From contig NZ_BMGG01000001.1 of assembly GCF_014640075.1 (NCBI RefSeq), positions 1 to 64,000 on the forward strand: a stretch of DNA of 64,000 nucleotides. Direction: 5' to 3'. Every line of letters begins with the position of its first letter. Within the stretch, counting starts at the first letter, position 1. This DNA is from Chelatococcus reniformis (GTDB lineage Bacteria; Pseudomonadota; Alphaproteobacteria; Rhizobiales; Beijerinckiaceae). Position numbers and translations under genes: made by a program. The notes below the pieces were generated by a model that saw only the letters and a list, made by a program, of their open reading frames with translations, had not been told where the DNA came from and ran no database searches. Positions 10,183 through 17,371 of the stretch are shown here, one piece after another.

Positions 10183-11106
10183 TCAGGCGGCAGCCGCGCC
10201 GTAGTCGACGGGGGTTGCGTGCCAGCCGTGCGCACGACGGCTCCAGAAGGCCTCGTGCACGCGCTGGGAGATCGGCCCCGGGCGGTCGTTGCCCATGATG
10301 CGGCCGTCGATGCGCGAGGCCGGCATCACGCCGCCCGCGGTGGTGGACAGGAAGATCTCGTCGGCGTCGCGCAGCTCCGCCACCGGCACCGGGCGCACCT
10401 CGACCGGAAGGTCGAGGTCCTGGCAGAGCTCGATCACCGAGCGCCGGGTGATGCCCTCGAGCACGCCGCGGTCGGGCGTGACGATCCGGCCGTCGGCGAC
10501 CACGAAGATGTTGAAGCCCGGCCCCTCCGTCATGGTGCCGTCCTCGGCGAGCAACACGCAGAAATCGGCGCCGCGGTCGTGCGCCTCGAACTGACCGCGG
10601 GTCAGGTCGGCCCAGTGGAAATTCTTGGCGCGCGGGTCGACCGAGTTGGCCGGGATGCGGACGGTCTCGGCGACGACCAGGTGGGCGCCGCGCGCCATCA
10701 CCTCGGGCTTCAGCAGCGAGATCCAGGGCACGGCGAAGGCGGCGATGTAGTTGCGCGCATAGGCCGGGTGGTAGGGCATGCCCGCCGGCGGCCGGCCGCG
10801 CAGGCAGTCCACGGCGACGTAGGCATCGCGCAGCCCCGCGAGCGCCACGCAGCGGTTGAGGAGCGCCCTGATGTCCTCGTCGCTCTCCTGCGGCTTGAAG
10901 CGAAAGGCGTCCATGGAGGCGCGGAAGCGGCTGACGTGGTCGTCGAGGCGGAAGAACGAGCCCTGCCACACGCCGACCACGTCATAGGTCACGTCGGAGC
11001 GGCGATAGCCCCAATCGGTGATCGGAATCGTCGCCTCGGCGATGGGCATGAAGCGCCCGTCGATGTAGGCGGCTCCGGCGACATAGGGGGATGGGGCGTC
11101 AGTCAT
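10183..11106 (-). CDS. Class IV aminotransferase (branched-chain/D-amino acid type)
   Basis: Protein of 307 aa, fold-type IV PLP enzyme, the normal size for IlvE or D-amino acid aminotransferase relatives. The PLP lysine lies in DPRAKNFHWADLTRGQ. The phosphate-binding end of the site is seen in TEGPGFNIFVVADGRI and LSTTAGGVMPASRIDGR. The ATG at 11106 lies 8 bases after the livM stop, so it is tightly linked to the importer. With livKHMGF and hyuAB1 it suggests that an amino acid taken up or released in the pathway is deaminated here. Whether it handles L- or D-amino acids cannot be decided from sequence alone. Confidence 0.88.
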   Translation of the reverse strand: MTDAPSPYVAGAAYIDGRFMPIAEATIPITDWGYRRSDVTYDVVGVWQGSFFRLDDHVSRFRASMDAFRFKPQESDEDIRALLNRCVALAGLRDAYVAVDCLRGRPPAGMPYHPAYARNYIAAFAVPWISLLKPEVMARGAHLVVAETVRIPANSVDPRAKNFHWADLTRGQFEAHDRGADFCVLLAEDGTMTEGPGFNIFVVADGRIVTPDRGVLEGITRRSVIELCQDLDLPVEVRPVPVAELRDADEIFLSTTAGGVMPASRIDGRIMGNDRPGPISQRVHEAFWSRRAHGWHATPVDYGAAAA

Positions 11107-11114
11107 GGCGATCC

Positions 11115-12230
11115 TCAAACGATAGCCTTGCGCTCGTCGGTGATGGGGATGCCCTCCGGCCGCGCCGCGGGCGCGCTGGCGGGCGGCGCGACGGGCGCGG
11201 CGGTGGACGGCGCGGGAAGAGGCGCGCCGGCGAAGTGGGCGAACTCGCGCCCCCGGCTCAGGCCGTTCGGCCGGAAGATCAGGATCAGGGCCATGACGAT
11301 GCCGAGGCCGATCTCCTGGCTGCCCTGCGGCAGCCCAAGGCTCGCGCCCCCGATGGGCACGCCGCGCTCGAAGAGGCGCAGGATCTCGACGATAGCGGTG
11401 ACGGCGACGACGCCGACGACGGCGCCGCTCAGGCTCGCCATGCCGCCGACGACGAGCATGGCGATGGTGATGAAGGAGAGGTTCAGATAGAACGGATCGA
11501 CCGTCAGGATGCCGAGGAACTGGGCGTAGAGCCCGCCGCCGATGCCCACCAGCCCGGCGCTCAGCACGAAGGCGGCCAGCCGCACGCGCATGATCTTCAC
11601 GGCCGAGGCGCGGGCGGCGACCTCGTCGTCGCGCGAGGCCCGCAGCATCAGCCCGAAGCGCGAGATCTGGAAGAGATAGGCGACGAGGATCGCCAGGGCG
11701 GCGAAAGCGTAGGCCGTGAACGAGCCGACCACCGTCGGGATACCGATGATGGAGGACACGCCCGCCGTCAGCGAATCCCAGTTGGAATAGACGCTGTTGA
11801 CGATGATCAGGAAGGCGAAGGTGGCGATCGAGGCGGCCGTGCCCGACAGCCGCATGATGGCGAGGCCCAGCACGAAGGCCACCGCCATCGCCAGCAGCAG
11901 CGCGCCCGCCGTCGCCACCAGGAACGGATACTGGTGCTCCTGCAGGAATGCCGGCAGTCCCGAGAGCATGATCTGCTTGAAGGAGGGCTCGGCGGTCGCC
12001 CAGGCCGCGGCGTAGGCGCCGATGCACATGAAGCCGATATGGCCGAACGAGATGATGCCGGAGTTGCCGATGAAGACGTAGAGGCCGACCACGACGATGA
12101 CGCGGATGAACATCTCCGTCAGCGTCACTTGCAGCGCCTCGTTGCTGCTCAGCGACGTCGCCCCGGCGATCAGCACCAGCAGGACGGCCAGCAGCATCGG
12201 AGTCTGGTGGCGGAGGAGGAAGTGGCCCAT
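11115..12230 (-). CDS. livM: Branched-chain amino acid-type ABC transporter permease, LivM-like
   Basis: Protein of 371 aa, inner-membrane permease of a HAAT-family importer. Multiple hydrophobic segments, with the LivM signature region GNSGIISFGHIGFMCIGAY near residue 55 and ASRDDEVAARASAV (coupling helix that meets the ATPases) near 200. The last 45 residues form an Ala/Pro-rich tail (APLPAPSTAAPVAPPASAP) that is not part of the usual fold. It starts 10 bases after livH. The transported compound may be a hydantoin, lactam or amide and not a branched-chain amino acid, given the neighbours. Confidence 0.9.
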   Translation of the reverse strand: MGHFLLRHQTPMLLAVLLVLIAGATSLSSNEALQVTLTEMFIRVIVVVGLYVFIGNSGIISFGHIGFMCIGAYAAAWATAEPSFKQIMLSGLPAFLQEHQYPFLVATAGALLLAMAVAFVLGLAIMRLSGTAASIATFAFLIIVNSVYSNWDSLTAGVSSIIGIPTVVGSFTAYAFAALAILVAYLFQISRFGLMLRASRDDEVAARASAVKIMRVRLAAFVLSAGLVGIGGGLYAQFLGILTVDPFYLNLSFITIAMLVVGGMASLSGAVVGVVAVTAIVEILRLFERGVPIGGASLGLPQGSQEIGLGIVMALILIFRPNGLSRGREFAHFAGAPLPAPSTAAPVAPPASAPAARPEGIPITDERKAIV

Positions 12231-12240
12231 GATCCCCTCC

Positions 12241-13155
12241 TCAGACGCGCTCGAAGGTGCTACGGGCCGGCACCAGGCCGGCCGGCCGCACCAGCAGCAT
12301 GAGGATGACGAAGCCGAAGGCGAAGGCGTCGCGGAAGGCGCGCAGCTCCGGCGGCAGGTAGGCCTGTAGCATGGTGACGATGAGGCCGATGGCGAAGCCG
12401 CCGACGACCGCGCCGACCAGGCTACCCATGCCGCCGACCACCACCGCGACGAAGGCGAACAGCGCCAGCGGCACGCCCATGGTGTGGCTGAGCGAGCCGG
12501 ACTGCGTGGTGTAGAGCAGCGACACCACCCCGGCCAGGATGCCGCTGATGGCGAAGGCGATGCCGATCACCACGTTGCCACGCACGCCCAGGTACTGGGC
12601 CATGCGAAAGTCTTCCGCTGCGGCGCGCATCTGCACGCCGTAAGCCGTGCGCTTGAGGAACAGCGTGAGCGCGGTCATCAGCACCAGCGTCACCGCCAAG
12701 GTGATGAGCTGGAGCATCGGCACCCGCAGGTCGCCGATCAGCACCTGGGTGTTCGCGCCGCTCCACAGGTCGACCGCCTTTGGGCGCGAGCCGTAGGCCA
12801 TCAGCACGCCGTTCTGGATGATGTAGCTCACCGCGAAGGACGCGATCATCAAGGTCGGCGAGGTGGCGCGCCTGAGCGGGCGGAACACCAGCGCGTCGGC
12901 GAGCAAGGCGACGATCACGACGATGAGGCAGATCATCGGGATCATCACCGGCCAGGGCCAGCCGCCGATCAGCAGCCGCGCCGTCACATCGGCCGACGGC
13001 ACGATCAGGGCATAGGCCCCGATGGTGATGAAGTCGCCATGGGCGAAGTTGATCAGCCGCAGGATGCCGAACAGCAGGCCGACGCCGAGCGCCACCAGGG
13101 CGTAGATGCTGCCCAGGGCGATGGCGTCGATGAGGTTTTGCAGGAACTGGATCAT
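12241..13155 (-). CDS. livH: Branched-chain amino acid-type ABC transporter permease, LivH-like
   Basis: Protein of 304 aa, the partner permease to LivM. It shows the LivH N-terminal pattern DAIALGSIYALVALGVGLLF and then LRLINFAHGDFITIGAYA; RAAAEDFRMAQYLG near residue 175 is the ATPase-contact region. The start codon overlaps the end of the livF gene by 4 bases (ATGA), a sign of translational coupling. Length and motifs are normal. Confidence 0.92.
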   Translation of the reverse strand: MIQFLQNLIDAIALGSIYALVALGVGLLFGILRLINFAHGDFITIGAYALIVPSADVTARLLIGGWPWPVMIPMICLIVVIVALLADALVFRPLRRATSPTLMIASFAVSYIIQNGVLMAYGSRPKAVDLWSGANTQVLIGDLRVPMLQLITLAVTLVLMTALTLFLKRTAYGVQMRAAAEDFRMAQYLGVRGNVVIGIAFAISGILAGVVSLLYTTQSGSLSHTMGVPLALFAFVAVVVGGMGSLVGAVVGGFAIGLIVTMLQAYLPPELRAFRDAFAFGFVILMLLVRPAGLVPARSTFERV

Positions 13156-13904
13156 GCGGGGGCGTCCAGGGGTGCGACGGGAGCTTCGCCGAAGCCGAAA
13201 TAGGCGTGGCGGATGGCCTCCCCGTCCCGGAGGTCGGCGGCTGGGCCCTCGAGCTGCACCCGGCCGCCGCGCAGCACGTAGATGCGGTCGGCGTGCTTGA
13301 GGATGCGGTTGGAGCTCTGCTCGTTGATGAGCAGCGTCAGCGCCGCGCGTTGCCTCAGGTCGAGCAGGATCTCGTAGATCTGGTCGATGATGCGCGGGGC
13401 GAGGCCGAGCGAGGGCTCGTCGACCAGGAGCAGGCGCGGGCGGGTCATCACCGCACGGGCCACCGCCAGCATCTGCTGCTCGCCGCCGGAGAGCCGCCCG
13501 GCCGGATAACGCAGCCGCTCGGCGAGGCGCGGGAACAGGGCGAGCAGCCGCTCCATGTCGGCCTTGGCGGCGGCGCGGTCGCCCTGGATGTAGCCGCCGA
13601 TGCGCAGGTTCTCCTCGACCGTCAGGGTGCCGAAGATGTGCCGCCCCTCCGGCACGAGGGACAGGCCAAGCCGGGCGACCTGCTCGGGCCGAAGGCCGAG
13701 GACGCTCACGCCGCCGACGCGGATATCGCCGGCATAGGGCGCGACGCCGCCGGCGATGGCGGTGAGTGCCGTGGACTTGCCGGCCCCGTTGGGGCCGATG
13801 ATGCAGACGACCTCGCCCTCGGCGACGGAAAGCGACACGTCCCGCAACGCCACCAGATCGCCGTAGCGCACGTGGATGCCGTCGACCTCGACCAGCGCGC
13901 CCAT
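13152..13904 (-). CDS. livF: ABC transporter ATP-binding protein, LivF-like
   Basis: Protein of 250 aa that powers the Liv-type importer from the cytosolic side. Walker A GPNGAGKST near residue 38, signature LSGGEQQMLAVARA, Walker B LLLVDEPSLGLAP and the LivF-typical VPEGRHIF are all intact. The ATG at 13904 overlaps the livG stop (TGATG) and has GGAGG just upstream; a GTG one codon earlier is also possible. It overlaps livH by 4 bases at its 3' end. Confidence 0.93.
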   Translation of the reverse strand: MGALVEVDGIHVRYGDLVALRDVSLSVAEGEVVCIIGPNGAGKSTALTAIAGGVAPYAGDIRVGGVSVLGLRPEQVARLGLSLVPEGRHIFGTLTVEENLRIGGYIQGDRAAAKADMERLLALFPRLAERLRYPAGRLSGGEQQMLAVARAVMTRPRLLLVDEPSLGLAPRIIDQIYEILLDLRQRAALTLLINEQSSNRILKHADRIYVLRGGRVQLEGPAADLRDGEAIRHAYFGFGEAPVAPLDAPA

Positions 13905-14680
13905 CACGCCTCCATGCCCAGGTAGGCGGCGAGCACCGCCTCGTGCCGCTGGATCTCGTCGGGCGTGCCCTCGGCGATGGTGCGGCCGCCGTCGAGGACG
14001 TGGATGCGCTGGCTAATGCCCATCACCACGCGCATGTTGTGCTCGATCAGCAGGACGCCACAGGTGAAGGTGCGCGGGATCGACGCGACGAGTTCCATCA
14101 GGTCCTCGCACTCGGCGTCCGACATGCCGGCCGCCGGCTCGTCGAGCAGGATGAAGGCCGGCGACAGCACCAGGGCGCGGGCGATACCGAGGCGCCGCTG
14201 ATCGGTGTAGGCGAGCGCGCCGGCGTGGAGCGCCGCCTTGTCGGCGAGCCCGATCCAGCCGAGCATCGCCTTGGCGTGCTTGCGCGCAGAGCGCAGGCTG
14301 GCGCCGAGCCCCGCGGCGGTGACCTCCACGTTCTCCATGACGGTCATGTCCTTGAACAGCCGCCCGGCCTGAAAGGTGCGGGCGACCCCCTGCTCGCGGA
14401 AGCGCGAAGCGGACCATCCCGCGGTGTCGCCGCCGCCGAGGATGATCCGCCCCTCGGTCGGCCGCTGGAAGCCGGTGAGGCAGTTGACGAGGGTCGTCTT
14501 GCCGGCCCCGTTCGGCCCGATGAGGCCGAACACCTCGTGGCGCTGCACCTTGAGGCTGACGTCCGAGATGGCCGCCAGCCCCTGGAAGCGCACCACGAGC
14601 TTGTCGGCGGCGAGCTCCGAGGCATTGGTCAGGCCGCGGTCCACGCCCGGCGCGGCGGGCTCGACGTAGGGTTCGATCAT
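13904..14680 (-). CDS. livG: ABC transporter ATP-binding protein, LivG-like
   Basis: Protein of 258 aa, the second ATPase of the importer. Walker A GPNGAGKTT near residue 56 and Walker B FILLDEPAAGMS are present. The usual LSGGQ signature is replaced by YTDQRRLGIARAL, which is normal for LivG proteins and is not a defect. The roughly 25-residue N-terminal extension before ADKLVVRF is longer than usual. It lies 30 bases after livK and overlaps livF by one base. Confidence 0.92.
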   Translation of the reverse strand: MIEPYVEPAAPGVDRGLTNASELAADKLVVRFQGLAAISDVSLKVQRHEVFGLIGPNGAGKTTLVNCLTGFQRPTEGRIILGGGDTAGWSASRFREQGVARTFQAGRLFKDMTVMENVEVTAAGLGASLRSARKHAKAMLGWIGLADKAALHAGALAYTDQRRLGIARALVLSPAFILLDEPAAGMSDAECEDLMELVASIPRTFTCGVLLIEHNMRVVMGISQRIHVLDGGRTIAEGTPDEIQRHEAVLAAYLGMEA

Positions 14681-14710
14681 CGCGCTCGCCCGACCAGTGT
14701 CCCGCCCGCC

Positions 14711-15913
14711 CTACTTCTTGAGCCGGTAAAGAACCGAGTCGGGAATGGTCTCCTTGATCTGCCACTCCTCGACCGGCGTTTCCTTGCCGTCGGCGTAAGA
14801 GACGACGAACATCGGCATGCCGATCTGGATATGCAGCTTGGGCGTGAAGGTCCGCGGCCCCAGCACCGTCTCGGCCTTGTCGTCCTTGTTGAGCAAGGCC
14901 ACCACCTTGGCCGCATCGGGCGTGCCTGCCGTGGTCACGGCCTTGGCCCAGAGGTCGAGGAAGGCGTAGATCGGATAGGCGTATTGGGTGGTCGGCGGCT
15001 TGCCGTACTTCTTGGCATAGGCCGCGGTGATCTCGTTCACCGCCGGGCGCGGATCGTTCACGGTGAGCGCCTGTACCGGCAGGTAGAAGTCCTTGAGGCC
15101 CGGCGTCGAGTTCAGCCAATAGGTGCCGTCCATGGCGGTGCCGCTCATGATCGGCAGGTTGATACCGGCGGCACGCAGCTGGCGGACCGAGCTCGCCGCA
15201 CCCGGGTTGGTCGAGCAGAGCATGATATTGTCGACGCCGGCCGTGCGGATCGCGTCGCTCAGCCGGGTAATCTGCGAGCTGATGGTCGGATCGAGACCCT
15301 TGAACGTGTCCTGCCCGACGATCTTGCCGCCCTTCTTGGGAAAGGCCCACTCGTAGCCGGCGCAGATCGACTTGTTGTACTCGATGGTTTCGTCGATCAG
15401 CATGTAACCTTTGCGGAAGCCTTTCTTTTCGTAGCCCCACTCGCCCATGATGGCGCCTTCGAGCTGAGCAGCGTTGTTGGCGCTGAAGGACAGGGGCCCG
15501 ACGCCGAGGATGCCGGCCTTGGGGTCGGAGGCGCCGATGAACACGGAGATCACGTTGGCTTTCTGGGCTTGCAGCGCGGCCGGCGCGCCATAGTCGTAGT
15601 CGGCCGAGACCAGCAGCAGCTTGGCGCCCTGGTCGATCAGCTGTTTGCCGACCTTGGCGCCCTCGACACGGTCGGTCTTGGTGTCGGCGGAAATCAGCTT
15701 GATCGGCTTGCCGAGCAGCCCCCCCTTGGCGTTGGTCTGCTCGATCCACAGCTCCGCCATCTTGGCGGCTTCGCCGTCATAGGCCTCCATCCAGCCCGAG
15801 AAGGCGACGGGCATGCCGATGGTGATGCCGTCGTCGGCGGCAGCGGCGCCCCGAGGTGCTGCGACGGCGACGGCCCCGCACAGCAATGCGCGCATCAGAA
15901 GCTTTGCTTTCAC
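14711..15913 (-). CDS. livK: Periplasmic substrate-binding protein, LivK/Leu-Ile-Val-binding type
   Basis: Protein of 400 aa with an N-terminal secretion signal (LLMRALLCGAVAVAAPRGAAAA) followed by the binding-protein start ITIGMPVAFSGWM. It captures the substrate of the LivHMGF importer in the periplasm. The start is the GTG at 15913, with GGAGG six bases upstream; an ATG 33 bases further upstream lacks such a site and would bury the signal peptide. The upstream frame and the small gene at 16142 are on the same strand. Ligand unknown; the PF13458-type family binds amino acids, amides, urea and aromatic acids. Confidence 0.92.
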   Translation of the reverse strand: MKAKLLMRALLCGAVAVAAPRGAAAADDGITIGMPVAFSGWMEAYDGEAAKMAELWIEQTNAKGGLLGKPIKLISADTKTDRVEGAKVGKQLIDQGAKLLLVSADYDYGAPAALQAQKANVISVFIGASDPKAGILGVGPLSFSANNAAQLEGAIMGEWGYEKKGFRKGYMLIDETIEYNKSICAGYEWAFPKKGGKIVGQDTFKGLDPTISSQITRLSDAIRTAGVDNIMLCSTNPGAASSVRQLRAAGINLPIMSGTAMDGTYWLNSTPGLKDFYLPVQALTVNDPRPAVNEITAAYAKKYGKPPTTQYAYPIYAFLDLWAKAVTTAGTPDAAKVVALLNKDDKAETVLGPRTFTPKLHIQIGMPMFVVSYADGKETPVEEWQIKETIPDSVLYRLKK

Positions 15914-16141
15914 CTGACCCTCCAGACTGACACAGCAACGCGACATCGCGATCTGCGGATGGGCGATCCGGCGACGGCTTCCGGACGCAGTCTCTCGTTC
16001 GCGGAAGCGGCCATGCGCGCCCGTCGCCGTCAGCTTTCAGCAATCAATGACGCGGCGGCCGCGCCCGGCTCAGGTGCGCAACGCCGGCCAGCAACGACCT
16101 CGGCAGGGGACGCGATGAACGGAGTTCACCGGCCCATCGGA

Positions 16142-16336
16142 TCAGGGCGCTGGCTGCGCTTGCCGCCGCTCCTCGCGGTCTTTTTCCCACGCGACGCACC
16201 ACGGGGAGCAATAGATCTTTCCGGCTTCGACGACCGTGCCGGTATCGACGTTCGCCGGCTTGTCGTAAAGCAGGATCCCGCAGTTCGGGCACTTGTTGTA
16301 GCTCTCGATGTACATTCGATTCTGCGCAAACTTCAT
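16142..16336 (-). CDS. Small Cys-rich protein, zinc-ribbon-like
   Basis: Protein of 64 aa from the ATG at 16336 (69 aa if the TTG at 16351 is used). It contains YNKCPNCGILLYDKP and, 25 residues later, IYCSPWCVAWEKDREER. The CxxC and CxxxC pairs could bind zinc in the manner of a zinc ribbon. No clear function is recognised. It is co-directional between the GntR regulator gene (44 bases upstream of the TTG) and livK, so it is likely part of the same transcription unit. Codon use looks like that of its neighbours. Confidence 0.6.
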   Translation of the reverse strand: MKFAQNRMYIESYNKCPNCGILLYDKPANVDTGTVVEAGKIYCSPWCVAWEKDREERRQAQPAP

Positions 16337-16394
16337 GTACACATCCCACAACGTTGACGGTTGCTTCAGCCGCGAACGGCAGCAGCCGCTCAGT

Positions 16395-17111
16395 TCAATG
16401 CGCCCCCGCCAGCCTTACCGGCGCCGGGCCGGTCTTGTCGTAAATGTCCAGGACGCGTGCCCAGGTTGCCTGGAGGTGGTGCTCCAGTGCCGCCACGGAG
16501 CTGGCCACGTCACCGCTCGCCATGGCCTCGACGATCGGCACATGGGCGAGCGCCGCCTCCATCGGCGTCTCGTGGTCGAGGTCGACATAGGCCACCAGCA
16601 TCTGCACCTCGGTGTCGATGCCCTCGTGCGCCCTGAGCGTCTGGCGGTTCTGCGACAGCTCGCAGATGCGCCGGTGCAAGGCAATGTCGGCCTGCCGCAG
16701 CTCGGTGAGATCCTCCTGCTCGGCTGCCGCGATCATGCGATCCACGATGCGGCGGAGGTCGTCGTGATCGGCCGCGTCCATCAACGGCAACGCCTGCCGG
16801 ATAGCGAAGGCTTCGACGCAGATCCGGAAGGAGAACACGTCGTTCACGTCCTGGGGCGTGAAGGCGCGCATGAAGTGGCCCCGGCGCGGCGAGGCGACCA
16901 GAAAGCCGCGCTGCGCGAGCCCCGAGATGGCCTCGCGGATGGGATTGCGGCTGATGCCAAGGGTGCGCGCAAGCTCCGCCTCGTTGATCCGGTCGCCGGC
17001 CCTGAGCCGTCCTGACGTCAGCCCCTCCAGAAGCAGGTTGCGCACCTGATCGGACAGACTGAGCGTCTCGATCAGCCGCGGCGCCGGAACCTGCTCCACC
17101 GATTGACTCAT
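16395..17111 (-). CDS. GntR family transcriptional regulator, FCD (FadR) subfamily
   Basis: Protein of 238 aa. The N-terminal winged helix (LSDQVRNLLLEGLTSGRL, then INEAELARTLGISRNPIREA) is followed by an all-helical FCD ligand-binding domain with its typical histidines and acidic residues (RIVDRM near residue 120, IALHRRICELS near 145). FCD regulators usually sense carboxylic acids and repress catabolic genes. It lies between hyuB2 and the liv genes, all on the same strand. A perfect 18-bp palindrome at 17251-17268 lies about 140 bases upstream of its start and is a candidate operator. Confidence 0.9.
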   Translation of the reverse strand: MSQSVEQVPAPRLIETLSLSDQVRNLLLEGLTSGRLRAGDRINEAELARTLGISRNPIREAISGLAQRGFLVASPRRGHFMRAFTPQDVNDVFSFRICVEAFAIRQALPLMDAADHDDLRRIVDRMIAAAEQEDLTELRQADIALHRRICELSQNRQTLRAHEGIDTEVQMLVAYVDLDHETPMEAALAHVPIVEAMASGDVASSVAALEHHLQATWARVLDIYDKTGPAPVRLAGAH

Positions 17112-17250
17112 CGTCCGTATGCATCCCGCAGCATTTCGAACCCGTGTGCTGCGTGGGTCTGCGGCGCCACGGCGGCCGCTCTTGAAGTTGCAGACTGTGG
17201 ACAGATTAGGCTGCTGGCCCATCGAGTCAACGGCGTCCATGGGCAAATGG

Positions 17251-17268
17251 TGGGCATGGCCATGCCCA
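17251..17268. promoter_or_regulatory. Perfect 18-bp palindrome, candidate operator upstream of gntR
   Basis: TGGGCATGGCCATGCCCA is fully self-complementary. It is flanked by partial copies, CCATGGGCA at 17238 and GGCATGGGC at 17270, so the half-site GGGCATG/CATGCCC is repeated. It lies in the 260-bp gap between the end of hyuB2 and the start of gntR, the only sizeable control region before the gntR-liv-hyu1 block. Binding by the GntR protein is an inference from position. Confidence 0.5.
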
Positions 17269-17371
17269 AGGCATGGGCGAAAAGGTTCCATCTTCTCAAT
17301 CGGTTGTGCGAACGCCCGGCGCGCGGGCGCCAAAAGCGCCCGCCCCGCTCCGCCCATGGGCGGCTGTCCGA

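Noticed and set aside
13904-14680. Apparent loss of the LSGGQ signature in the LivG-like ATPase
   Set aside because: Replacement by a YxxQRRLxIARAL sequence is normal in LivG proteins, so it is not a defect.
13943-16357. A long plus-strand open frame (about 800 codons) opposite livG and livK
   Set aside because: Antisense shadow of the liv genes; rich in His, Arg and Gly, with no domain.
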